Source of the DNA: Gautieria morchelliformis
Lineage: Eukaryota; Basidiomycota; Agaricomycetes; Gomphales; Gomphaceae
Direction of reading: 5' to 3'
Assembly: GCA_015179125.1 (NCBI GenBank)
Contig: WHVA01000382.1
Coordinates: 1-64,000 of the forward strand
Length of the DNA stretch: 64,000 bases
A program made the translations under genes and the position numbers. Shown piece after piece: positions 46,452 through 56,795 of the stretch; the stretch's first letter is position 1; each line of letters begins with the position of its first letter. A model generated the notes under the pieces. That model was not told where the DNA came from and did not search any database. It saw nothing but the letters and a program-made list of their open reading frames with translations.

Positions 46452-47205
46452 CCTGAGGGCGGACGAGTTCCAGCAGGCTCGGAAGGAGAAAATGGCCCGG
46501 ATACTGGAGTTGCGAGAGCTGGGGCTGGAGAATCCCGCGACCCAGAAAAGGAAAACCAGGGACGGCGAGGAGGAGAAGGCTCCTTGCGACACGTGCGAGG
46601 TCAAGGGCCTGGAGTGTGTGTGGTCGGAAAATGCGCGGGAGACAGCCTGCGAACGGTGCCGGGACAAGAAGCGACGTTGCGTGGTGGATGGGTGTGCCGC
46701 GAGGGTGGAGCGGAAAAGACGCAGGGTCGAGACCGAGGGGCCTGAAACCCCCAAGTCGAAACCGGGACCGAGCGGAAAGAAGCCGGAGGGATTTCCGGTG
46801 ACCGGAACCTCGGAGACAGCGGTGCTCAACCGCTTCTCCATGGTGTCGCCTTTGTTCGACATGGCCAGGTCATTGAGGGGTATCCGGAGATCCCAGCGTG
46901 GGATCCGGAACACTCTTGAGGAGATGGCGGAAGTTCAACAACAACAGTTGTTGTCCTTCCAAAATCAAATGACCGTCATGTCGGCGGTCTTAGAACAATT
47001 CAAACGGGAGTACCGGTGGCGCAATGACATGGTCCGGGAAAGAATGGACTTGCGGATGCAGGAGGAGAATGGGGCGGAAGCGGGTCCGAGTCAGGTGGCG
47101 GATACGAGGGTGGGGACCGAGTTGGTCAGTGTGGAGATAGGGAATGCGGAAGAGGGTGCGGAAGCGGAGAACGAGGGTGAGGTGGAAACGATGAGGGAGG
47201 AGTGA
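46452..47205 (+). CDS. Opposite-strand gene of Ty3 copy 2, 5'-truncated, Cys-rich domain
   Basis: An open frame on the strand opposite to pol, in phase with upstream non-element sequence from 46258. It starts at RADEFQQARKEKMARILELRELGLENPAT as in copy 1, then carries a Cys-rich block: CDTCEVKGLEC about 15 residues before CERCRDKKRRC, the spacing and basic RDKKRRC of a fungal Zn2Cys6-like DNA-binding module with an unusual first half. A basic KRRR stretch, a helical region (about 100 residues, LRGIRRSQRGIRN, QQQQLLSFQNQ) and an acidic tail follow. The N-terminal coiled coil seen in copy 1 is missing here. The gene ends 130 bp from the convergent pol stop. Confidence 0.75.
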
Positions 47206-47335
47206 GCGTCGAAGTGACTTGTAAAATATTTCTTGAAGTGTTGGAAATTAGCGTAGCGGAATATTAATCGGATTTGACCAATGACTTGAGAACTGTAAGA
47301 AAACAATGGGGTATCGGAAATGAGGTCGGAAGTGA

Positions 47336-50300
47336 CTAAGGCACGGAAATGGGTCCAGGCTTATCAGGATATGACTTGTGGAAATCAGAGACGAGGTCAG
47401 AGGCATGGTCTAGTTCCGTGGCAGAAATCCACGAGGTCTCTTTGTCGGTGTTCTCATAGCCTGCCCACTTGACTAGGTACTGGAGTTGGCAGCGGTATCG
47501 TCTGTCGAGCTTGGAGTTGAGAATTTCCAAGATCTCATATTCTGGTTCTCCGTCGATGATGACTGGCGGAGGCGGAGGTTGTGCTCGATTCAGAATTGTA
47601 TTCGGAATTGCGGGCTCAAGCATGGAGACATGGAATACCGGGTGTACTGCGTGCATATTGTCAGGAAGTCTGAGGGTGAAAGAACGACTGCCGGCCTTAG
47701 CGATGATCTCGTAAGGTCCAAGGTATTTCTCAGAGAGTTTCTTCGAGGGACGAGTGGTGCGGAAGTTTTCGGCTTTGACGAAGACTTTGTCGCCAATCTC
47801 GAATGCCGGTTGCGGAAGTCGTTTCCGATCGGCGGAAGTCTGATATCTCTTCTGGGCGGCGGAAATGTTCTCTCGGAGGTGTTGGTGAAGGTTGTCGAGT
47901 TCCACAACGAAATCTCGGGCTCTTGCAGAGGCGAGGTCGCGTTCAGGGTGGATGGTGAGATTCGGGTGGTAGCCCTTGTTGGTGTAAAAGGGTGAAATTC
48001 CGGTGGTAGCGGAAGGTGCGTTGTTGTAAGCGAATTCCGCGAGCGGAAGGAGGTCAGACCAATTGCTGTGTTGGTAGTTGCAATAGACGTGGAGATACTG
48101 CTCAAGGGTCTGATTAGTACGTTCCATTTGTCCGTCTCCTTTTGGATGATAACCGGAAGTGAAGTGGAGTTTCATGTCGAGAGCCTTTCTGAGCGTGCGG
48201 AAAAAGGAGGACACGAATTCTGATCCACGGTCAGAAGTCACATGGGAGGGGATTCTGTGCTTGGAAAAGACGTGGAGCACGAAGAGCTGTGCGAGCTGGG
48301 TGGAAGTTATGGTGTCGTAGGTCGGAATAAAGATGGACTGCTTTGTAAGGCGGTCACGATCACTAGAATGGTATCATAGCCAGATGACTTAGGAAGTTTC
48401 TCAATGAAATCCATGGATATCGAATTCCACGGTTGTTCCGGGATCGGAAGTTGCTTCAGGAGGCCGTAGGGTTTGTGACATTGAGGCTTGGCTCGCATAC
48501 AGGTGGTGCATGACTTGCAGTAGTCTTGGACCATCGTGCGGAGGAGAGGCCAAGTATAGGTACGTTGGATTATGTCGAGGGTTTTGTTCTGGCCTTGGTG
48601 TCCTGAGAGCGGGTGATCGTGGCTTTGCTGGAGTACGCGAAGTCGTAGATCGTTGGTATCCGGAACGTAAATCCGGGACTTGTACCGGAGAAATCCGTCA
48701 GAATCAAGGGACCATCCAGGACTGGTGGGGTCATCGAGGTGGGCTGTGGAGATGGGGTGGAACGAAGTGCGGAACAGATGTCGGAATGGAGAGACTCGGT
48801 GTCCATAATAATTGAGGCGCGGAGTAGCGGAAACTGCAATGCTGTGGCACGCAGGGACGATGCCAGTTTCTCAGTGGAGAATACTGGGTGGAAGTTGTGC
48901 GGATTAACTCTGGCATAGTCGCTACTTCCCTCTTTTGGGTAGACGTCCCAACGTCTAGTGAGTGCATCGGGTTTGGCTCTGAGCTTTCCGGGGCGGAAAC
49001 GGATTACCATGTTGAACTGTGAGAGATATTCAGACCAGCGGACTTGACGGCGAGTAAAAATCTTAGTAGTCGCGAAATACTCAAGGTTCTTATGATCCGT
49101 TACAACGTCGATCGGATAAGGTGGACCTTCGAGGTAGTGTCTCCAATTTTGAAGGCTTCGAAAATCGCAAGTAGTTCCTTATCGTGGACGTCGTAGTTGA
49201 GTTCCGGGGCGGAAAAGGTGTGGGAATGGAAGGCGATCGGATGAATTTCTCGTCGTCGGGGGAAATGATGGAAAGAATGGCGGCTAGCGCATAGTTGGAA
49301 GCGTCGGTTTCGAGTACAAGTTGGGCATCAGGAATCCAGAAACCGAGTATGGGAGCCGTAGTGAAGGCCAATTTGAGGCTTCAAATGCGGAACGGCATTC
49401 CAGAGTGAAATTCCATGGGGCACCCTTCCTGGTGAGACGAGTGAGCGGAACAGTAATGTTGGAAAAATTATAAATGAAACGCCGGTAAAAGTTGGCGAAG
49501 CCAAGGAAAGACTGCACATCCTTAACACGTCGGGGTTCCGGCCATTCTTGAATTGCCTTGACTTTGTCCTCTGCCATGGTAAGACCTGTTGGAGAGAGGA
49601 TGTAGCTGAGGTATTCGACCGTGTTGGGTGCCATTCGCATTTCTCTGCTTTTGCGTAGAGATGGTGTTTGCGTAGATGGTGGAGTACTTCGCGGACATTT
49701 CCCGATGTTTTCCGGTGTGTCAGAATAGATGAGGATGTCGTCAATGTAGACTAGGACGCATATGTCGAGAGGTCGGAAAATACGTCGTTCATGAATCGCT
49801 GAAAAGCGGCGGGAGCATTGGTTAGACCAAAGGCATGACAACCCACTCAAAAGCACCGTAGCGGGTGCGGAAAGTGGTTTTCCACTCGTCACCTTCCCGG
49901 ATGCGGACAAGGTGATAAGCGTGCCGGAGGTCGATTTTGGTGTAGATCTTGCCCTGCGGGGAGTGTCGAGTAGTCGGAAATGCGGGAAGCGGATATTTGT
50001 CCTTCTTAGTAGGGCATTGAGTCCGCGGAAATCAATGCAGAGGCGGAGAGATCCATCCTTCTTTTGACGAAAAGGACCGGAGCGCCGTGCGGAGACAGCG
50101 AAGGGCGGATAAAGCCCATGTGAGTGTTCATCGACGAACTCTCGGAGAGTTGGAGTTCACTTTGCGAAAGGGAGTAGATCGGTCCAAGGGGCGGAGATGC
50201 TCCTTCTTCCAAATCTATCTTCAGGTCGTAAGGTCGATGTTCAGCAGGTTTGTCGGCTTTGGCCTTATTGAACACGTCGGGAAGTCATGATATTCTTCCA

Positions 50301-51003
50301 GAACTGAGCTCATGTCGACCGGAGCGGAAGTCGAGGCGGAACGAGCCTTGACTGAAGCCGAATTGGAAAGGTGAAGCTGGAAAACGGTCGTATCTCTTGC
50401 CGTTGCAATACGCGGAAAGCGGTGGCGGAAATGAGCGCAATTCGAGGGACGAGGTGCTAAAGCGGACCGGAGTGGGAACTGAATCCACGAGCGGAGTTGC
50501 AGAAGAGGCCTGAGCCATCTTTGCGACGACATCAGAATAGACGGAATTTGATCGGGGTACGGAACTGTATTTGACCCAATGCCCAGTTAATCGACGGATT
50601 ATATCGGGTGAGCCAATTGTGTCCTAGTACAATGGAACAGCTAGCATCTAGCGGAGTAATGTAAAACGTAACTTCATGGTTGTCCCCAGTAGCGAAACGA
50701 TAGACAGATCCACGACTTGGGAAATTGCCGTGTTGGAGACCCGTCGAAAAGGCGGAGCGGAATAGTCGGAATGTTGCGGGTCGGAAGTTTATGTTTCAAA
50801 ACAAAGTCGGAATCGAGGAAACAATGAGTCGAACCGGAGTCGATCAATGCTGTAAACGGGGGTGTGGAAATGGTGTCGAAGTGAGCGGAACAGAGAGGGA
50901 GTCGGAGGACGAAAGAGCGGATGCGTTGAGTTTAACCTCGTTTGTTGCACGAATGGGGTCAACACAGCCCTCAGCTCGTCGGAGGCCGGAGGACTGCTGA
51001 CTA
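47336..51003 (-). pseudogene. Ty3 copy 2 pol, frameshifted
   Basis: The region holds, in order on the minus strand: protease (DSGS near 50835), reverse transcriptase ([12 protein letters not shown] near 49720-49755), [14 protein letters not shown], RNase H, integrase ([24 protein letters not shown]) and chromodomain (YLVKWAGYENTDKETSW). The last 314 residues (48280-47336) are one intact frame joining integrase core to chromodomain, which copy 1 lacks. Frameshifts elsewhere, for instance a lost base at about 48352, make it a pseudogene. Confidence 0.9.
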
Positions 51004-52405
51004 TTTTTTTGAATCCGTAGCGGGAGCCGCTTCGGATTTCTCTTCCGTCTTTGCTGCGCGGCCCTTGGCCTTAGCAGCGGAGGCGGAAGCGCGAGTGCAG
51101 TTGCGAGCGACATGACCGCCTTTGCCGCAGAAAAGGCAAAGGTTGTTGTCCATGCGACGCTGGCATTCTACAGGGGTTAGTTTTCCGTCCTTCCCAAGTT
51201 TGTCGGAAAGGTCCGGAGTGCTCTTCCGGGCATTGGTGTTGGAACCAGAGGCCTGGTTGTTGCGAGGGGTGTTGTTGTTGTTCCGGTTGCCAGAGTTGGA
51301 TCCGGAACTGTGTTGTTGCTGTTGTTGTTTCCGGAATTGGTCTTCTTCTTGTCTTTGTCAGACTTCTTGTCGGAAGACTTGTTGTTCTTGCTCTGGGTGG
51401 ATGTTTCGCGAGCAATCTCGGAGTCTCTTTCCCAGTAGCGCGAATCGATGGATTGGGCGAGGTTGCAGAGGTCGGTAAGGGTGGCGGGTTTTCCGACGCG
51501 GGCAATTTCATCCTTGATCCGGGATGGCAAGCCCATGTAAAACTGGCATCGGAGTGTGGCTTCTCCCCATTGGACTCAAGGAGCGAGCTGCTGGAACGTG
51601 ACGATATATTTAGCTATCTCATGAGTGTCTTTCATGCGAAGCTTATCAAGTTCATTTTCCGCATCGGCTTCCATGTCAAATGGTCCGAAGTTGCTGCGGA
51701 GTTCGGAAACGAAGTTGTGGTAATCGTCGGCCCAGTCGACGAGAGCAACGGATCCATGAGGGCAGGTTCGAAGTAGTCGAGAGCCGTGCCTCGGAGATAG
51801 GAAAGGGCGTAATTGACCTTCCGTTCGTCGTCGGGAAAGGCGTCGGGGCGATCACGGAAATTGAGTTGAAGCTGGACCAGAAACGGTTGGAGCTTCTTGG
51901 GGTCGGAACCATCGAACTGATCTGGTTCGCGGACCTTTGTCTTGGGGCATGGTGGTGCTTGGGCCGGGCGCTGAAGTTGTCCGGCTAGCATGGCGATGGC
52001 TTGTGCAAGATCCGGAACTGGCGCGGGCGGAACTGGGTTGGCGGGAATCTGAGGTGGAATTGGAGGTGGAGGACCGCCTGGGGGACTGCCGGGTGGGCCG
52101 CCATGAGGGCCGCCTGGAGGTGGTCCTGGTGGAGGTGGTGGTGGTGGAGCTGGGCGTCGGAATGACGCTGCTGTTTGTTCGCCGCTGCTACTCGTCGAGT
52201 TTCCGTCATAGTCGGGATTGTCGTCGGGATTGGCGTCGGGAACTTCTTCGAATCGTTGCGGAATAGCATCGGAGAGCTCATCGTCAGCATGAGAGCTGCC
52301 GGAGGGTTCCGCGTGCCTTGGTGCTGCGGGTCTAAGACTGCCAAAATAAGAGAGAGCTTCGACAGCTCCTGCTCGAGCTGAAGTAGCTGTGGTACGAGGA
52401 GGCAT
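51001..52405 (-). pseudogene. Ty3 copy 2 gag, frameshifted
   Basis: The first 257 residues (52405-51632) match copy 1 gag, with a longer Pro/Gly run (GPPPGGPHGGPPGSPPGG). A base loss near 51755 and another near 51635 shift the frame. The rest lies in other phases,, including MGLPSRIKDEIARVGKPATL, about one SGNNN unit, and the CCHC region. The A7 slippery run and TAG are kept at 51001-51010. Confidence 0.85.
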
Positions 52406-52438
52406 AGTGATAGTTATCGGGTGGGAATTAGATAATAC

Positions 52439-53121
52439 TGTTACGTATTGAGAATTCCACTAAGTCGGAACTGGAAAGGACAGCGGCTTCAACTTATAGG
52501 TTGCGCCCCCAATGAACTATCGTCCTAAGTATTTCGGAATTGAGTCGGAAGGCGGAAAGTACTGAACCAAAGGTTTGGTTGGAACTTGAGTCGGAACTGA
52601 GGCGGAAGGCGGAAGGCGGAGAGACTGAGATCTTGCTAGACTCGCTGTGCTAAGAACAGGAGATGGAGCGAAGGAAATCAAGTATAGAAGGCGATTATCT
52701 GATTGCAGAATAAGAGACATACATGACAGGCTTTTATACAAAGAGCTGAGACAACAGGTAATGATGGGGTACTAAGCAAATTCCGGAGGAAGCAGAAGTC
52801 GAGTAGACAATGTGTGGGAACTAACTATTGGGAACAATGGGACTACAAGGGGGGTTCAGGGTAAGGTAGAACAGTGGCAAAGAACAAGGGGTCGGGAAAA
52901 CATATCTGACAACGAACTACATGGGTGACCGGATATATGGTCTTGATGAACGGTGAGGTGTGTCCGGTGGGTCCGAGTAATAGAGTCAAAAGAACAAGAG
53001 AATGTACAAGGGGCGGAATGTCGGAAATAATGGAGGGGCGGAAAGTGTTGCGGAAATATCGGAGGGGCGGAAAGGTGTGGCGGAACTGAGGGTCGGAAGT
53101 CAGAAATGAACAGTCGTAACA
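52439..53121 (-). repeat. 5' LTR of Ty3 copy 2
   Basis: 683 bp with TGTTACG and CGTAACA ends. It matches both LTRs of copy 1 with scattered substitutions and a small internal duplication of a CGGAGGGGCGGAAA part near 53030-53075. Confidence 0.9.
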
Positions 53122-53435
53122 CCGGTTCATTGTATTGAGTGCGATGAGATCTAGACCTTGAACTGGGGAACCATCATATTGATAGAATTCCCCAGGAATT
53201 GAGTCGAAGTGCCTGTCAGCATCCAGATCTCTATTGGCGCTACTAGCATCCGACGAGTCTCTTGCATGGCCTAGTGCAGCTTGCACCCGCTTCCAGTGAT
53301 GTCGACGTTGAGCTTGTTGGAGTTCCATGGTACAAGAGGGTACGCAGAGGAATGGTTCCTTGTCCATCATGGATGATGGTCCTGGTGTGGGACTAGAATG
53401 CACTAGCATCTCTTACAAATTTTATTTCGAACTCC
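53122..53435. other. Short unassigned stretch between mobile elements
   Basis: A minus-strand frame starting at 53409 (MLVHSSPTPGPSSMM) runs through this stretch into the Ty3 LTR. Its first 90 residues are hydrophilic and could be a fragment of a host or transposon gene. I do not recognise it. Confidence 0.35.
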
Positions 53436-53998
53436 TGTTACGATATGATCCGTCGTAAGGTTGACCGAGGTCGGGGGCGAAACCCAAGGTAAGGTCCGAG
53501 GTTACGGGGCGAGGTTTGGATGGGGAAGTCGGAGAGGGACTGGGCTTCAGCTTATGTGCTGCGCCGACCCTACGCACGAGTCCCAACTTCGGAGGCAAAT
53601 GAATAAGAGGCGAGGTTTGGCTTAAGAGACGAGGCTTAGAAACTAACTAGGGATCGAAGTTACACGATAGTTGATTTTCAGACTGAGGAGTAGGAATGCA
53701 TACAGGGGGGTTTATATACGAGCGAGGGTACGAGTCAGGGGTGAACATATTAGTTGAGCTCAGGGCGAGGTCAGGGGAGCAAGGTCAGGGCGAGGTAATA
53801 TATGAATGATGCATGATGGAGCGGAATCAGTAACTAAGGGGATATGGGCATGGGATCAAGGTCGAATATGAGCTCTAGCTTGGGCTCAGGCTTGGGCGCA
53901 GGATAAGAATCATATGTACTCGGGCACGAGTATCACAAGGCTCGGGCTCGGAAGAAAGTTATACTGGTAAGTAACCGGCCAAAGGCCGGGTTCTTACA
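53436..53998. mobile_element. Solo LTR of a second retrotransposon family
   Basis: 563 bp with ends TGTTACG and CTTACA, flanked by ACTCC on the left and GCTCC on the right, a probable 5 bp duplication with one change. The interior is rich in GGGCGAGG and GGCTCGGGC motifs and unlike the Ty3 LTR apart from the first seven bases. Confidence 0.75.
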
Positions 53999-54828
53999 GC
54001 TCCGGAGTAACCCCAAACCCCAACCTGTTGTCCTGTGTGGGACTATAAAAAAAAGCTAATGTCATTTCGACTTCTGCAGAGTTATATAAGCTTGTCCTTT
54101 CCCTGCACTCTCATGTTCATCAACCCAAACCACCCCCCGCACTACCTTAATCACCTTCATCACTCCCCGCACCCACATCCTTGCTGCAAAACGGATGTCA
54201 TTCCCACCAATCTTGGGTTCATATTGCTTTTCTAGCTCAATGTTGTTTCTCCTCAGGTGGCAATTGAACAGAAGGTGCTGAAGGTAATCTTTCCACCCTA
54301 ATGAGATCTCCTTATTGACATTCTTTATGCTATTCAGGCCTTGTCTTCCATTGCTGGCTCTGCCCCCACTGTAAGGAAGTCCAAGCGGCAGGACATACCA
54401 GCCCAGGTTATTCATGTGCCGCATCCTCTTGCATCTTTACTCACCCTCGTTCTCTTCTACACAGCCCAATACCATGACTAAGTCGATCATCTTATTGTAT
54501 TCCTATGCCTCTTTCGCACATCCAAGCTCTTCCTTATGCTCTCCACCATGATTCACTCTCACAGTCTCTGCATGTATGAGCCTGCTGTATCCACTCACTA
54601 TTGCCTCTTTGTTGTTGGAATGGATCCCAGACTTTCTTTCATCTCACTCTCTCAATCGCAGACACGTTCTCATTTTCCACCACACTCGACTTGCTTTTGA
54701 TATATTCCCTGCATGTACGATTTACCCTAGATTTCCATCATACAAAGCGTGCTGAAAGTAAGCCCCCTGGCATCTGTATTGTTCTATCCCATCCATTGAT
54801 CATTTATTCGAATAAATAGCTGGGCCCT
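53999..54828. other. No supported gene
   Basis: AT-rich and pyrimidine-rich sequence. A splice-like stretch at 54255-54410 can be read as VAIEQKVLK, intron, ALSSIAGSAPTVRKSKRQDIPAQ, but it does not fit the ferroxidase downstream and I cannot place it. Confidence 0.35.
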
Positions 54829-55706
54829 CAAGTTTCCTACCTGTCCTGCAGTTCTCCCAGCCCTACTCGATCTCCTTTCAACGCATTTCGCCGTAGGCAT
54901 GGCCTCATTTGTTTTACAGTCTAATGAGGTGAGTTCTGAGTGCTGGTCATTCTTCAGTGGCTGGTTGGGCGGCATTTGGGTGTTTCTTGTGATGCTGACC
55001 ATATGAGCAGGTTGTGGAGCTTCATGTGCATAGTTGGGACGCAGGTAACCATCCATTGTAAGTGCGCACCTTCTTTCTCACATGTATTACTCACCCATCC
55101 TTCCATCTCAGCCACCTCCATGGCCACAAATTCCAAGTGGTCTACAAGTCCACGGACGTTACATCTGACGACCCGAGTCTGAATCCCCCGGTTGGGCCTG
55201 AGGGCCAAGCCAATCCAATGTGTCGTGACATGATCAAGGTGCCGTCGCTAGGGACTGCATTTTTGAGGATCAGGGCTGATAACCCTGGTGCATGGCTTTT
55301 CCACTGCAAGTGGTATAGTTTTGGTGCCAGTATGCCTTTATATGTGCTGACGGGATGGGTGTAGGTCATATTGAGTGAAGGGGGTTTGAAAGGCCATGTG
55401 GTACGCCGTGGAGGCTACTAACATTGTGCATCTGTGCGTAGATGGCATCTTGAAGCCGGCCTTGCTGTCACATTCCTCGAAGCACCCTTGGAGGCCCAGC
55501 AGCAAATACAGGTCCCCTCCTACATGCCCTCACAATGTGCTGCTCAAAACCTCCCCTTGGATGGCAATGCCACAGGGCGCAACACCACCACCAATTTATC
55601 GGGACTCACTGTCAGTCCCTTCCCCCAAGTCCTAGGGTGGCGTCCGCTGTCCGGCCCTCTCTTCATCAGAAAATGGCCCTTGACGCTCTTCTTTTACACA
55701 CTGTAG
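54829..55706 (+). pseudogene. 3' part of a Fet3-type multicopper ferroxidase gene
   Basis: Fet3 oxidises Fe(II) at the plasma membrane and hands it to the permease Ftr1. Only the last cupredoxin domain is here. Exons: up to 54928, 55011-55057, 55112-55305, 55365-55374, 55442-55706. They rebuild NHPFHLHGHKFQVV (type 1 and 3 copper His) and FHCHIEWHLEAGL (the HCH cluster and type 1 ligands). The 10 nt exon 55365-55374 carries HI and part of E, and the intron before it is GC-AG (donor GCAAGT). Upstream, FVLQSNEVVELHVHSWDAG fits the family, but the first two cupredoxin domains are absent and the C-terminal membrane span is not seen. Good splice sites suggest recent truncation. Confidence 0.8.
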
Positions 55707-56795
55707 ACTCTAGACTTCCTCTGGGCTGCAACTCCTTGCCACTAACTGCACAGCAATTGTGCAAGGTATCAGACCTTACGCTTGTAATATGCGTATTCAC
55801 TTTGAGAAACGAGTACTTTTGGAGAGGGGGAGTGATGACCTTGGCAGGTCTGCTGCAGCAGGTTCAGGTTCATACCATTTCTTACAGCATGATTTGACCA
55901 TAATATTTCATTAGGAGGCTGAATTTCTGGAAAGAGATCAAGTCAGCCCATCTCCACTCCCTACTTGTTTCAATTCTAGGCACATTTGACAATGACGCTC
56001 GACTCTGCACACTCGACTTTGGACACTTGATTATTGCCGTCTAGCTCTCATTTTTCTCTCTATTCTGGACTTGATGTTTGCTCCTAAGCTTTGTTATGTG
56101 ATCGCCTGCCCTGTATTTATGACCTGAAATAAAGTTCAGTTGTGGCTATATACAAGTCCCAGAAGCACTTGCATACCGTGCAAAGACCCCTGCCAGCAAG
56201 CCACTAAATGCGCTAAAATGTTCATGATCACTACTGAATTTCAGGGCGTGCCGATTGGAGGAAAAAAACTTGAGGTAGCCAGTTCCAGGCTCCTTTTGAA
56301 CTTCTTAGCAGTCCCTTATGAATTCATTCTCCAGGCGCCGAATGTACTGATCTTCAGGGGGAGCTGTTCCTGCAGTGGGAGGTGGCAGAAGTGCTTTTGA
56401 AATCAGAAGCAGAAATGGAAGTGGAGCAAGAGCAGTGTCAGAACTGGAAAGTGGCTTATCAGCTGACAGTAACAAGTAATTAAAAAGAGTAAATATGGTA
56501 ATAATTTAAAACTATAGCAGATGGTGAAGAATCCTTCCTTTTTTTACAATTTAAGACATCAAGACAATCTGAATAAAGGCAGATGAATATTTCCTGCATC
56601 TTATGAAGTGAACATGATTTATTTTGTCACGATTTTTTTCTCATAAGTATTCATCTGTTTTTATTCAGGTTTTCTTGGGGTTATGATCGTATCGCGGTTC
56701 CTTCTGTCCGGCGCCGCGGGATCAAATACCGTAAATTTTAATTGAGTTGGTGCCGGGTTGGTGCAACGACTGCTACACACATTGAGTACCCTAGG
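55707..56795. other. AT-rich region without gene
   Basis: No motif-bearing frame was found. The right half holds an inverted repeat (56569-56668), and the last 60 bases lead into the fusion gene. Confidence 0.45.
56569..56668. repeat. 21 bp inverted repeat, 19 of 21 matching
   Basis: The arm at 56569-56589 (CTGAATAAAGGCAGATGAATA) pairs with 56648-56668 across a 58 bp AT-rich loop. This could be a small MITE-like relic or a hairpin. No clear target duplication was found. Confidence 0.7.

Larger units (their letters stand above)
46452..53121 (-). mobile_element. Ty3-type LTR retrotransposon, copy 2, 3'-truncated
   Basis: Same family and orientation as copy 1. It keeps the 5' LTR (52439-53121), gag, pol and the 3' part of the opposite-strand gene, but ends abruptly at about 46452, losing the 3' LTR, so no target duplication can be read. 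Numerous single-base losses break gag and pol (for example near 51635, 50270, 49910, 48352). It is therefore dead, but it preserves the uninterrupted pol order and shows where copy 1 was hit by insertions. Confidence 0.93.

Noticed and set aside
54255..54410. Splice-like VAIEQKVLK/ALSSIAGSAPTV stretch as part of the ferroxidase
   Set aside because: It does not fit any part of the multicopper oxidase family and no frame joins it to the downstream exons.
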